From positions 1 to 51,210 of the forward strand of contig JAFEER010000281.1 of assembly GCA_018240985.1 (NCBI GenBank): a stretch of 51,210 bases of DNA, in the 5' to 3' direction. The notes under the pieces were generated by a model, which was not told the origin of the DNA, did no database searches, and saw only the letters and a list, made by a program, of their open reading frames with translations. This document shows positions 41,428 through 49,551 of the stretch, piece after piece. Each line of letters begins with the position of its first letter. The first letter of the stretch is position 1. The position numbers and the translations under genes are program-made. This DNA is from Pseudomonadota bacterium (lineage in GTDB: Bacteria > Pseudomonadota > Gammaproteobacteria > Burkholderiales > Burkholderiaceae_C).

Positions 41428-42615
41428 CTATTTTGACAAAAGCCGCATCGTCTCTTCCAGGCCCTTGAGCGACAGCGGGTACATCCTGTGCCCCATCAGC
41501 TGCCCGATGATGCTGATGCTCTGGCGGTACTGCCACACGCCCTGGGGCTCGGGGTTGATCCAGGCAAACTTGGGGAAGGCGTGCGTGAGCCGCTGCAGCC
41601 ATTCGGCGCCCGGCTCCTCGTTGTTGTATTCCACGCTGCCGCCGGGCTGCAGGATCTCGTAGGGGCTCATGGTCGCATCGCCCACGAAGATCAGCTTGTA
41701 GTCCTTGTTGTACTTGCGGATGATGTCCCAGGTCGGGAACTTCTCGGCAAAGCGGCGCCGGTTGTTCTTCCACATGAAGTCGTAGACGCAGTTGTGGAAG
41801 TAGTAGAACTCCAGGTGCTTGAATTCGCTCTTCACGGCGCTGAACAGCTCTTCGACGCGCTGGATATGCTCGTCCATGGTGCCGCCCACGTCCATCAGCA
41901 GCAGCACCTTCACGTTGTTGTGGCGCTCGGGCACCATCTTGATGTCCAGGTAGCCGGCGTTGGCGGCCGTGGCGCGAATGGTGTCGGGCAGGTCCAGCTC
42001 CAGCTCATGGCCTTCGCGCGCAAATTTGCGCAGCCGGCGCAGCGCCACCTTGATGTTGCGCGTGCCCAGCTCCTGCTGATCGTCGTAGTCGCGGTAGGCG
42101 CGCTGCTCCCACACCTTGACGGCGCTCTTGTTCTTGCCGGGGCCGCCGATGCGGATGCCCTGCGGGTTGTAGCCGCCGTGGCCGAAGGGGCTGGTGCCGC
42201 CCGTGCCTATCCACTTGTTGCCGCCTTCGTGCCGGCCCTTTTGCTCTTCCAGGCGTTTCTTGAGCGTCTCCATGAGTTCGTCCCAGCCCATCTTCTCGAT
42301 GGCCGCCTTCTGCTCGGGCGTGAGCTCGCGCTCGAGCATCTTGCGCAGCCAGTCGGCGGGGATCTCCTTGGTGAAATCCGTGAGCATCTCCACGCCACGG
42401 AAGTAGGCGGCAAAGGCGCGGTCGAACTTGTCGAAATGCTTCTCGTCCTTGACGAGGGCCGTGCGTGCCAGGTAGTAGAAGTCGTCCAGGCTCCAGGCAT
42501 CGTCGGAGTTGGGCCCGACCACGCCGGCCTGCAAGGCTTCGAGCAGGCCCATGAATTCCTTGACGGACACCGGCAGCTTGGCCGCGCGCATGGAGTAGAA
42601 GAAGTCGATCAGCAT
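41428..42615 (-). CDS. VWA domain protein (CoxE-like)
   Basis: 395 residues. N-terminal helical CoxE-like part (MLIDFFYSMRAAKLPVSVKE, FYYLARTALVKDEKHFDKFD), a middle Gly-rich segment (GTGGTSPFGHGGYNPQG), and a VWA fold from about residue 230 with a MIDAS-like LLLMDVGGTMDEH, a variant of DxSxS. Pairs with MoxR-type AAA ATPases in metal-cofactor insertion or protein-complex remodelling; the moxR gene is two genes upstream on the same strand. Target unknown. Confidence 0.92.
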   Translation of the reverse strand: MLIDFFYSMRAAKLPVSVKEFMGLLEALQAGVVGPNSDDAWSLDDFYYLARTALVKDEKHFDKFDRAFAAYFRGVEMLTDFTKEIPADWLRKMLERELTPEQKAAIEKMGWDELMETLKKRLEEQKGRHEGGNKWIGTGGTSPFGHGGYNPQGIRIGGPGKNKSAVKVWEQRAYRDYDDQQELGTRNIKVALRRLRKFAREGHELELDLPDTIRATAANAGYLDIKMVPERHNNVKVLLLMDVGGTMDEHIQRVEELFSAVKSEFKHLEFYYFHNCVYDFMWKNNRRRFAEKFPTWDIIRKYNKDYKLIFVGDATMSPYEILQPGGSVEYNNEEPGAEWLQRLTHAFPKFAWINPEPQGVWQYRQSISIIGQLMGHRMYPLSLKGLEETMRLLSK

Positions 42616-42633
42616 GAAAAGTCTCTCTAGCGC

Positions 42634-43236
42634 TTATTCAGCACGCGCATGCCGCTCTAAAAGATAGAGCAATTGCGCGCGTGCCTCGGGCCACTCGCCG
42701 CTGCGCATGCTGTACATCACGGTGTCGCGAATGGTGCCGTCGCGGCGCAGGGCGTGGCCGCGGATCACGCCGTCCTTCCTGGCGCCCAGGCGCTCGATGG
42801 CGCGTTGCGATGCAAAGTTGAAGTTGTCGGTGCGCCAGCCCACCACATGGCATTGCAGTTGGTCGAAGGCGTGGCCCATCATGAGCAGCTTGGCGGTGGT
42901 GTTCACATGGCTGCGTTGCACGCTCTTGGCGTACCAGGTGTAGCCAATCTCCACGCGGCGCACGGCGCTCAATATGTCATGGTAGCTGGTGCTGCCCAGC
43001 ACGCGGCCCGTGGCCTCGTCAATCACGGCAAAGGCAAAACGGTTGCCTTCGGCGCGGGCCTGCAGCGCGGACTCGATGTAGGCGCGCGTGTGTTCCGGCT
43101 CGGGCACCGAGGTGATGCGCAGCTTCCACAGCTCGCCATCGGTAGCGGCGGCGGCCAGGCCCGCCTCATGCTCCAGGCCCAGCGGTTCCAGGAGCAGGCC
43201 ATTGGCGCGCAGGGTGACGGGTTCGACGAAGGCCAT
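42634..43236 (-). CDS. GNAT-family N-acetyltransferase (RimJ/RimL-like)
   Basis: 200 residues. N-terminal LRANGLLLEPLGLEHEAGLA, central FAFAVIDEATGRVLGSTSYH and EIGYTWYAKSVQRSHVNT, and CHVVGWRTDNFNFASQRAIE(RLGA) are typical of ribosomal-protein/GNAT acetyltransferases; the acetyl-CoA loop region VQRSHVNTTAKLLM lacks the strict Q/RxxGxG/A form, as in many RimJ/RimL relatives. Substrate unknown. It sits between moxR (13-base gap) and the VWA gene (18-base gap), so it is probably cotranscribed with them. Confidence 0.88.
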   Translation of the reverse strand: MAFVEPVTLRANGLLLEPLGLEHEAGLAAAATDGELWKLRITSVPEPEHTRAYIESALQARAEGNRFAFAVIDEATGRVLGSTSYHDILSAVRRVEIGYTWYAKSVQRSHVNTTAKLLMMGHAFDQLQCHVVGWRTDNFNFASQRAIERLGARKDGVIRGHALRRDGTIRDTVMYSMRSGEWPEARAQLLYLLERHARAE

Positions 43237-43249
43237 GACTGCCTGCCGG

Positions 43250-44092
43250 TCAGCGGTTGCGCTGGTTCATGAACACGAGTTTTTCGAACAGGCTCACATC
43301 CTGCTCGTTCTTCAGCAGCGCGCCCACCAGCGGCGGGATGGCGACCTTGTTGTCGGCGCTCTGCAGGGCTTCGAGCGGGATCTCCTCGGCCACCAGCAGC
43401 TTGAGCCAGTCGATGAGCTCGCTGGTCGATGGCTTTTTCTTCAGCCCGGGCAGGCCACGCACGTCGTAGAAGGTCTTCATCGCCACGGTGAGCAGCTCGC
43501 TTTTGAGCGTGGGGAAGTGCACATCGACGATCTTCTTCATCGTCTCGGCCTCGGGGAACTTGATGTAGTGGAAGAAGCAGCGGCGCAGGAAGGCGTCGGG
43601 CAGCTCCTTCTCGTTGTTGGAGGTGATGAACACCAGCGGGCGGTGCCTGGCACGCACCATCTCGTGCGTTTCGTAGCAGTAGAACTCCATGCGGTCGAGT
43701 TCGCGCAGCAGGTCGTTGGGAAACTCGATGTCGGCCTTGTCGATCTCGTCGATCAGCAGCGCCACCGGCTCGTCGGCCGTGAAGGCCTGCCACAGCACGC
43801 CGCGGACGATGTAGTTGTGGATGTCCTTGACGCGCTCATCGCCCAGCTGGCTGTCGCGCAGGCGGCTCACCGCGTCGTATTCGTACAGGCCCTGCTGCGC
43901 CTTGGTGGTGCTCTTGATGTGCCACTGCAGGAGCGGCAGGTTCAGCGCCTGCGCCACCTCCTCGGCCAGCATGGTCTTGCCCGTGCCGGGTTCGCCCTTG
44001 ACGAGCAGCGGGCGCTGCAGCTTGATGGCGGCGTTGACGGCCAGCATCAGGTCTTGCGTGGCAACGTAATTTTGGGAACCTTGGAATTTCAT
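43250..44092 (-). CDS. MoxR-family AAA ATPase
   Basis: 280 residues. Walker A GEPGTGKT (residues 33–40), Walker B VALLIDEIDKADIEFPNDLL (near 112), sensor FITSNNEKELPDAFLRRCFF and the lid region FYDVRGLPGLKKKPSTSELI. MoxR ATPases act with VWA partners as chaperone-like remodelling complexes. ATG 44092 gives the conserved MKFQGSQNYVA start; the upstream in-frame TTG (44134) overlaps the divergent promoter region. First gene of the moxR–GNAT–VWA–tamA unit, divergent from the cytochrome gene. Confidence 0.93.
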   Translation of the reverse strand: MKFQGSQNYVATQDLMLAVNAAIKLQRPLLVKGEPGTGKTMLAEEVAQALNLPLLQWHIKSTTKAQQGLYEYDAVSRLRDSQLGDERVKDIHNYIVRGVLWQAFTADEPVALLIDEIDKADIEFPNDLLRELDRMEFYCYETHEMVRARHRPLVFITSNNEKELPDAFLRRCFFHYIKFPEAETMKKIVDVHFPTLKSELLTVAMKTFYDVRGLPGLKKKPSTSELIDWLKLLVAEEIPLEALQSADNKVAIPPLVGALLKNEQDVSLFEKLVFMNQRNR

Positions 44093-44142
44093 GGGCCGGT
44101 AAATAGGGAAATCGTTGATGAAAAGGCTTGACAACCGCTGCC

Positions 44143-44148
44143 TATAAT
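44143..44148 (+). promoter_or_regulatory. Candidate -10 element of the cytochrome c gene
   Basis: TATAAT (44143–44148), 54 bases before the ATG. A TTGACA lies at 44128–44133 but only 9 bases away, too close for a normal pair, so the -35 is unclear. In the moxR–cytochrome divergent region. Confidence 0.35.
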
Positions 44149-44202
44149 CTTTTGCGAACCGTAGTTCACGGAGACAACCGATCTTTTGATTGTGCGCGCA
44201 AA

Positions 44203-44862
44203 ATGAAAAAACTACTGACCACCGTATTCGGCCTGTCTGTCGCTTGTGCGGCCGGCCTGCTCCACGCCGAGGAGCTCAAGGGCGACGCCAAGGCGGGCGC
44301 CGGCAAGATTGCCATGTGCGTGGGCTGTCACGGCATCCCGGGATACCAGGCGAATTTTCCGGAGGTGTACAAGGTGCCCAAGATCGGCGGGCAGGATGCC
44401 AAATACATCGCCTCGGCGCTGGATGCCTACAAAAAGGGCGAGCGCCGGTTCCCCTCCATGCGCGGCATTGCCGACACCCTGACCGAGCAGGACATGGCAG
44501 ACGTGGCGGCCTACTATTCCGGGCATGGCAAGTCGGTGGAACTGCAGCCAGAGCCGGCACGCAAGCCCAGCGACCCGGTGGCGCAGCTGTTGCAAAAGGG
44601 CGCCTGCGTGTCCTGCCATGGCGAGAACTTCGCCAAGCCCATAGACCCCTCGTACCCGAAAATCGCCGGCCAGTACGCAGACTATCTGTACGCGGCCCTC
44701 AAGCAGTACAAGAGCGGCTCGGGCGCCTACTTTGGCCGATCCAATGCCATCATGGCCGGCATTGCCAAACAGTTCACCGATGCCGAGCTGAAGGCGCTGG
44801 CGGGCTACGTGAGTTCGCTGGACACCAACCTGCAGTTCGTGCCGGAAGCGCGGTTCCGCTGA
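44203..44862 (+). CDS. Dihaem cytochrome c4-like protein
   Basis: 219 residues. Sec signal peptide MKKLLTTVFGLSVACAAGLL with cleavage after HAEE or similar, then two class I haem-binding motifs: CVGCH (near residue 38) and CVSCH (near 141), each with a later Met ligand candidate (PSMRGIADTL; AIMAGIAKQF). Two-domain architecture and length fit cytochrome c4, a periplasmic electron carrier between the bc1 complex and terminal oxidases. ATG 44203 is preferred to an upstream in-frame start since the signal peptide begins there. Followed by a clear terminator. Confidence 0.92.
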   Translation: MKKLLTTVFGLSVACAAGLLHAEELKGDAKAGAGKIAMCVGCHGIPGYQANFPEVYKVPKIGGQDAKYIASALDAYKKGERRFPSMRGIADTLTEQDMADVAAYYSGHGKSVELQPEPARKPSDPVAQLLQKGACVSCHGENFAKPIDPSYPKIAGQYADYLYAALKQYKSGSGAYFGRSNAIMAGIAKQFTDAELKALAGYVSSLDTNLQFVPEARFR

Positions 44863-44888
44863 TCTCGGATCCTCGCCGCGGCATTGCG

Positions 44889-44915
44889 AAAGGCCCTCCG
44901 AGCGAGGGCCTTTTT
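44889..44915 (+). terminator. Rho-independent terminator after cytochrome c4
   Basis: GGCCCTC (44892–44898), loop cgagc, GAGGGCC (44904–44910), then TTTTT (44911–44915), with preceding A run. Lies between the cytochrome and the convergent methyltransferase gene. Confidence 0.88.
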
Positions 44916-44951
44916 GTCGATGCATTTGAGCGGTGGCCGGTGGGGCCGTTC

Positions 44952-45686
44952 TCACGGACGGCTGCGCCGCGGCAGCAGCATGCCGACCTGGGCGCGGTAG
45001 CGGCGGTAGCGTTCGCCGAACTGCGCGAGCAGGTCGCGTTCCTCGAACGCAATGCCGATCAGGATGTAGACACTGAGCCCCAGGGCGAACAGCAGGCGTC
45101 CCGCCGTCATGCGTGGGACAGACCACAGGCTCAGCAGCAGTCCCAGGTACAGCGGGTGGCGCACGTAGCGGTACAGCAGCGGTGTCTTGAATTGGGCCTC
45201 GGGCAGGGCGCGGTGCGTCAGCCGTGCAAAGACCTGCTGCAGGCCAAAGAGCTCGAAGTGGTTGATCAGGAAGGTGCTCACAAGTACCAGCAGCCAGCCC
45301 AGCCCGAACAGGCCCCAGGCCAGTGCCGAGCCGGCGCGGCCGTCGATCTGCCACAAGACCGGTGCCTGGATCGGCACCCAGAACCAAAACAGCAGCGCCA
45401 GCACGGCGCATGTTGCCACGACGTAGGTGCTGCGCTCGATGGCCGCGGGGACGATGCGCGTCCACCAGCGCTTGAAGCCGCGGCGGGCCATTACGCTGTG
45501 CTGCACCCCGAACAAGGCCAACAGCAGCAAGTCCACGCCCACCGCCGCGGCCCAGCCCGCACCCGCGCCGGTGTCTACCGACTTGGGTACCAGCAGGTTG
45601 CCGCTGAACCCTATGAAATAGAGCAGCACGACGAGGCCAGCCGCATAGGCGGCCACGCCGTAGAGAAAGGAAAGCAGTGCACGCAT
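44952..45686 (-). CDS. Integral membrane methyltransferase (MddA/NnrU/isoprenylcysteine methyltransferase-like)
   Basis: 244 residues with about five or six membrane helices (MRALLSFLYGVAAYAAGLVV, VDLLLLALFGVQHSVMARRG, VVATCAVLALLFWFW, WGLFGLGWLLVLVSTFLINH, LLFALGLSVYILIG). The C-terminal signature YRYVRHPLYLGLLLSLW and EERDLLAQFGERYRRYR is the SAM-binding region of the isoprenylcysteine methyltransferase superfamily. The length and FELFGLQQVFA segment are close to MddA, which methylates methanethiol to dimethyl sulfide, but NnrU-like relatives cannot be excluded. AGGAG lies 8 bases before ATG 45686. Divergent from the SARP–hydrolase gene. Confidence 0.8.
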   Translation of the reverse strand: MRALLSFLYGVAAYAAGLVVLLYFIGFSGNLLVPKSVDTGAGAGWAAAVGVDLLLLALFGVQHSVMARRGFKRWWTRIVPAAIERSTYVVATCAVLALLFWFWVPIQAPVLWQIDGRAGSALAWGLFGLGWLLVLVSTFLINHFELFGLQQVFARLTHRALPEAQFKTPLLYRYVRHPLYLGLLLSLWSVPRMTAGRLLFALGLSVYILIGIAFEERDLLAQFGERYRRYRAQVGMLLPRRSRP

Positions 45687-45716
45687 GGCTACATCTCCTG
45701 AAAGGAACCGATGGGC

Positions 45717-45737
45717 GCCCCGGTGCAGAGCCGGGGC
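45717..45737. other. Inverted repeat in the divergent intergenic region
   Basis: GCCCCGG (45717–45723), 7-base spacer, CCGGGGC (45731–45737). It lies between the divergent methyltransferase and SARP–hydrolase genes and could be an operator for the latter. Inference from position. Confidence 0.35.
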
Positions 45738-45819
45738 CGGAACGCGAACAGCGTGTGGACTACGATAGAAGGCGTCCGTCCCCTGCGCGTCCCTTCGCAG
45801 CGGGCGGTTGAAAAGCCCG

Positions 45820-47442
45820 ATGTCCTCGTCCCCCATCCCACCGGCAGTGCGGCTGCAGCTTTTCGGCGCCCCCACGGCCAGGGTGCGTGGACGTGAAACG
45901 CCGCTGCCGCTGCGGCGCGCAGTGGCCCTGTTGGCCTACCTCGCCTTCAACCCGGGGCCTGTGCCACGGGCGCATCTGGCCGCCATGCTCTGGCCGGACG
46001 CTGACGAGCCGCGGGGGCGCGCGCGCCTTCGCCGTCTGGCCTACACCATCGAGAATGCGGCGGGCGACCGGGTGTTCGTGTCCGGCAACGACAGGCTGGC
46101 CCTCATAGCGCGGGCCGTCGAGGTGGATGCGCTGCTGTTCACGCACTTTGCCCGCCAGGCCGTCGCGGCGGCGACCTTCGACGAGGACACCCTGACGCAG
46201 GCGCTCGCATGGCTGGCGTGCGCGCGCAGCCCGCTGATGCCGGGCATGGCCTGCGGATCGCAGATCTTTGATGACTGGCTGCACGGCATCTCGATCGAGC
46301 ACCAGCACCTGCTGGCGCGGCTGCTCGAACGCGTGATCGACGCGCTGGGCCGACGCTGCGAGTTTGCGCCCGCGCTGGATCTCGCCGAGGCGCTGATCGC
46401 CCTGGACGAGTACCGTGAGCCCAGCTACGTTCTGCTGATGCAGCTGCATGCGCTGCAGCGCCACGCCGCCGGTGTCGAGGCGGCCTTCACGCGCTGTGCC
46501 GAGGCATTGCGGGCGGAGTTCGGCATCAAGCCAGGCCCGCGCACCGAGCAGGCATACCTGCGCATGGTGGAGGGCCTGCGGCGGCCGCCGACCCTCGCGC
46601 AGGAGCGCCCGAATGTGCGCTTTGCCGAAGGCGGCCAGGGCGCGGTCGCCTACACGGCGCTGGGGGCGGGCGAGCAGACCTTGGTGATCTCCCCTGGGTT
46701 CGTCTGCCACATCGAGATCGCGCTGGAGCACGCGCCTTTTCGCGCCTTTGTCGAGGCCCTGGCCCGTCGTTTCCAGGTGATCTTGTTCGACCGGCGCGGC
46801 GTCGGCCTGTCCGAGCGCCTGCACGCGACCAGCACGCCCGCGGCCATGGCTGCCGACATCGCAGCGATCCTCGACGATGCGGGCGTGCGGCGTGCATGGC
46901 TGTTCGGTTCGTCCGAGGGCGGGCTGGGGGCGATGCGCCTGGCCATCGACCAGCCGGGGCGTGTCCTGGGCCTATGCCTGTTCGGCGCGCTCGCACGGGG
47001 CGCGGCGGCGCCCGACTACCCGTGGGCGCTGCCCGCGTCCGCCTACAACGTCTGGCTGCGGCGGCTGCTTGCCGGATGGGGCGGCCCGGTGGGCCTGGAA
47101 ACCTTTGCTCCGAGCGGCAAGGACGATCCCGCGCTGCGCGCCTGGTGGGCGCGCATCGTGCGCCACGCGGTGTCTCCCGGCGGGCTCGAAGTCATTCTTG
47201 GCGGCCTGCGCGACGCCGACCTGCGCGCCGACCTGGGCCGCATCGGCGTACCCACACTGGTGATGCACAGGCGCGGCGATCGGGCGGTGCGTTTCGAGGC
47301 GGGCGAACACCTCGCAAGGCATATTCCCGGCGCGGTCTGGCATCCGCTGGAGGGCACCGACCACTTCTGGTGGTGCGGCGACAGCGCTCCGGTCATCCAG
47401 GCGATCCTGGACTTCACCTCGCAAGGGCAAGGGCAAAAATAG
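45820..47442 (+). CDS. SARP/BTAD transcriptional regulator fused to an alpha/beta hydrolase
   Basis: 540 residues. N-terminal winged-helix of the SARP/OmpR type (VRLQLFGAPTARVRG, PLPLRRAVALLAYLAFNPGP, HLAAMLWPDADEPRGRARLR), residues about 6–90; bacterial transcriptional activation domain (TPR-like, about 100–245: YVLLMQLHALQRHAAGVEAA, LRAEFGIKPGPRTEQAYLRM). From about residue 265 an alpha/beta hydrolase: nucleophile elbow GSSEG with Ser365, Asp487 (HRRGDRAV) and His515 (GTDHFW). The hydrolase may act as a ligand-sensing domain or process an inducer. ATG 45820 is preferred over TTG 45808. The gene it controls is unknown; the divergent methyltransferase is the obvious candidate. Confidence 0.85.
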   Translation: MSSSPIPPAVRLQLFGAPTARVRGRETPLPLRRAVALLAYLAFNPGPVPRAHLAAMLWPDADEPRGRARLRRLAYTIENAAGDRVFVSGNDRLALIARAVEVDALLFTHFARQAVAAATFDEDTLTQALAWLACARSPLMPGMACGSQIFDDWLHGISIEHQHLLARLLERVIDALGRRCEFAPALDLAEALIALDEYREPSYVLLMQLHALQRHAAGVEAAFTRCAEALRAEFGIKPGPRTEQAYLRMVEGLRRPPTLAQERPNVRFAEGGQGAVAYTALGAGEQTLVISPGFVCHIEIALEHAPFRAFVEALARRFQVILFDRRGVGLSERLHATSTPAAMAADIAAILDDAGVRRAWLFGSSEGGLGAMRLAIDQPGRVLGLCLFGALARGAAAPDYPWALPASAYNVWLRRLLAGWGGPVGLETFAPSGKDDPALRAWWARIVRHAVSPGGLEVILGGLRDADLRADLGRIGVPTLVMHRRGDRAVRFEAGEHLARHIPGAVWHPLEGTDHFWWCGDSAPVIQAILDFTSQGQGQK

Positions 47443-47464
47443 TCGGAACAGGCCTTGTTCCCGG

Positions 47465-47899
47465 TTAGTCGTGCGTGGCGCGGCGCTGCACGCAGGCGAC
47501 ATAGGCATCGCCATCGGGCGCGCGGCCGGCGCGCTGCGCGTCCGACAGCATCTGCCCCAGGCATTCCATGGCGGCGTGGTGCGCATCGTGCAGCGAGCCC
47601 AGGCGGCGGCTCAGCAGCTCCACCGCCTGGCGTATGCCGCGCGGCTGGTCGATGCTGCACTGCTCGCTGATCGACAGGTGCATGGACAGGTGCAAAAACG
47701 GGTTCGTGCGCGTCGGCACCTCGTCGTAGTTGCGTGCCACGGCGGCGCCGGCGTCGGCCAGATCGGCGTGGTATTCGGGGTGCTCGGCAGTCCACAGGCC
47801 GGCCAGGGTCTCGATGGCCTCCATGGGCTGGCCGGCCTGCTGCTTGGCGTGGGCGGCGCAGAAAAAGCGCCTTACGTCGGCTTGGGTGGGGTTGAACAT
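47465..47899 (-). CDS. DUF1841 family protein
   Basis: 144 residues. MFNPTQADVRRFFCAAHAKQ, then HADLADAGAAVARNYDEVPT, NPFLHLSMHLSISEQCSIDQ and HDAHHAAMECLGQMLSDAQR are typical of DUF1841, a small all-helical family of unknown function widespread in beta- and gammaproteobacteria. ATG 47899 starts at the family N-terminus; the frame upstream overlaps the IclR gene. Convergent with the SARP–hydrolase gene and 17 bases downstream of the IclR stop. Confidence 0.92.
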   Translation of the reverse strand: MFNPTQADVRRFFCAAHAKQQAGQPMEAIETLAGLWTAEHPEYHADLADAGAAVARNYDEVPTRTNPFLHLSMHLSISEQCSIDQPRGIRQAVELLSRRLGSLHDAHHAAMECLGQMLSDAQRAGRAPDGDAYVACVQRRATHD

Positions 47900-47916
47900 G
47901 GGGGCAGGGTAGCACG

Positions 47917-48717
47917 CTACCTGCGCGTGCCCAGCGTGCGCGAGATGGTTTGCGCAGTCTGCAGCAGCTCGGGCAGCAGCTGCTGGTGCAGCAGCTCGGT
48001 GCTGGTGCGGTTGGACTGGCCGCTGATGTTGAGTGCCGCCACCACCTTTCCGGCGCGGTTTTTGAGTGGCGCGGCGACCGAGATCAGGCCCTCTTCCAGC
48101 TCCTGATCCACCAGGCACCAGCCCTGCGCGCGTGCCTCGCCTATGCGCGCCAGCAGCGTCGCGTCATCGAGCACCGTGTGGCGCGTGAACGGCTGGCGCG
48201 GCAGCTTTGCCAGCAGCGCGCTCAGCTCATCCTCGGGCAGGGCGGCCAGCAGCACGCGGCCCATCGATGTCCAGAACGCCGGCAGGCGCGAGCCCACGGC
48301 CAGGTTGTTGCTCATGATCTTGTGCGTGTGCACGCGCAGCACGTAGACGATGTCCAGCCCGTCGAGCACGGCGGCCGAGCAGGATTCGTGCACGCGGTCG
48401 GTCAGCGCCTCCATCAGGGGCTCGGCCAAGTCCCAGATCGGCATGGAGCTCAGATAGGCAAAGCCCAGATCGAGGATGCGCGGCGTGAGGCGGAACAGCC
48501 GCCCGTCGCTCTCCATATAGCCCAGGGTTTGCAGCGTGAGCAGGATGCGCCGGGCGCCGGCGCGCGTCAGGCCCGTGCTTGCGGCGACCTCGCTCAGCGT
48601 CTGCTGCGGCGCGCTGGCGCTGAAGGAGCGGATGACCTCCAGCCCGCGGGCAAACGACTGCACGTAGTTGTCGCCCGGCTTGTGGGAATTGGGGTTGGAA
48701 GATGCGGCGTTATTCAT
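47917..48717 (-). CDS. IclR-family regulator of the pca genes (PcaR/PcaU/PobR type)
   Basis: About 266 residues. N-terminal winged helix (FARGLEVIRSFSASAPQQTL, SEVAASTGLTRAGARRILLT, residues about 22–80) and the IclR effector domain (CSAAVLDGLDIVYVLRV, SRLPAFWTSMGRVLLAALPE, VAAPLKNRAGKVVAALNISG). It is closest in pattern to the PcaR/PobR branch that responds to beta-ketoadipate or aromatic acids. It is divergent from pcaI, with a strong palindrome between them. Starts at 48738 or 48768 are possible, but the latter would lie within the palindrome, so 48717 (MNNAASSNPN) is preferred. Likely activates pcaIJF when the pathway intermediate is present (inference). Confidence 0.87.
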   Translation of the reverse strand: MNNAASSNPNSHKPGDNYVQSFARGLEVIRSFSASAPQQTLSEVAASTGLTRAGARRILLTLQTLGYMESDGRLFRLTPRILDLGFAYLSSMPIWDLAEPLMEALTDRVHESCSAAVLDGLDIVYVLRVHTHKIMSNNLAVGSRLPAFWTSMGRVLLAALPEDELSALLAKLPRQPFTRHTVLDDATLLARIGEARAQGWCLVDQELEEGLISVAAPLKNRAGKVVAALNISGQSNRTSTELLHQQLLPELLQTAQTISRTLGTRR

Positions 48718-48738
48718 TACAATTGCGTCCGCGTTCAT

Positions 48739-48771
48739 TATACGAACAAATGTTCGATATTCGAACATTTG
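48739..48771. promoter_or_regulatory. IclR-type operator with three CGAACA half-sites
   Basis: CAAATGTTCGA (48747–48757), spacer TAT, TCGAACATTTG (48761–48771): a perfect 25-base palindrome. A third half-site CGAACA (48743–48748) overlaps its left end in direct orientation with the right arm. The arrangement of a palindrome plus a direct repeat recalls sites of PcaU/PobR regulators. Lies between the IclR gene and pcaI. Confidence 0.72.
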
Positions 48772-48828
48772 ACGAATGCAAGGCGGACTGGAGCAGCCGC
48801 TTTCACTTCACTCACCACCAGGCAGGAA

Positions 48829-49524
48829 ATGATCAACAAAATTGCGGATTCGGTCGCCCAGGCGCTTGCGGGCGTCAAGGACGGAGACACGGTGCTGATT
48901 GGCGGCTTTGGCACCTCGGGCAACCCGATCGAGCTGATCGACGGCTTGATCGCCCACGGCGCGCGCGAGCTCACCGTGGTCAACAACAACGCCGGCAATG
49001 GCGACGAGGGCCTGGCGGCGCTCTTGAAAAGCGGCCAGGTGCGCAAGATCATCTGCAGCTTTCCGCGCCAGGCCGACAGCTGGGTGTTCGACGGGCTGTA
49101 CCGCAGTGGCAAGATCGAGCTGGAGCTAGTGCCCCAGGGCAACCTGGCCGAGCGCATGCGCGCCGCCGGCGCCGGCGTGGGCGCCTTCTTCTGCCCCACG
49201 GCCTATGGCACCGAGCTGGCCAAGGGCAAGGAGACGCGCGAGATCAACGGCAAGCAGTACGTGCTGGAATACCCCATCTACGGCGACGTGGCCCTGATCA
49301 AGGCGGAGAGGGGCGACCGCTGGGGCAACCTGACCTACCGCATGTCGGCGCGCAACTTCGGCCCCGTGTGCGCCATGGCCGCCAAGTACACCGTGGCCAC
49401 CGTGCATGAGCTGGCGGAGCTGGGCGAGCTGGATCCCGAGGCCGTGGTCACGCCCGGCATCTTTGTCAGCAAAGTGGTCAAGGTGGCGCGCGTCGCCACC
49501 AAGGCCGGTGGCATCAGGGAATAA
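48829..49524 (+). CDS. pcaI: 3-oxoadipate CoA-transferase subunit A
   Basis: 231 residues. Coenzyme A transferase family I alpha subunit: VLIGGFGTSGNPIELIDGLI (glycine motif, near 22), ELTVVNNNAGNGDEGLAALL, GAFFCPTAYGTELAKGKETR and ALIKAERGDRWGNLTYRMSA. Transfers CoA from succinyl-CoA to 3-oxoadipate in the beta-ketoadipate pathway with PcaJ. ATG 48829 starts at the family N-terminus; AGG at 48820–48822 is the nearest likely ribosome-binding site. Preceded by the IclR-type palindrome and the divergent regulator. Confidence 0.94.
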   Translation: MINKIADSVAQALAGVKDGDTVLIGGFGTSGNPIELIDGLIAHGARELTVVNNNAGNGDEGLAALLKSGQVRKIICSFPRQADSWVFDGLYRSGKIELELVPQGNLAERMRAAGAGVGAFFCPTAYGTELAKGKETREINGKQYVLEYPIYGDVALIKAERGDRWGNLTYRMSARNFGPVCAMAAKYTVATVHELAELGELDPEAVVTPGIFVSKVVKVARVATKAGGIRE

Positions 49525-49551
49525 AACGCCTCAAGTGCAGGAGATACAAGC

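Noticed and set aside
44128..44148. TTGACA and TATAAT as a promoter pair for the cytochrome gene
   Set aside because: Only 9 bases separate them, too short for a sigma-70 promoter; only the -10 is kept as a weak candidate.
47950..48828. Upstream extension of the pcaI frame
   Set aside because: Antisense to the IclR gene and through the operator; the PcaI family begins at 48829.
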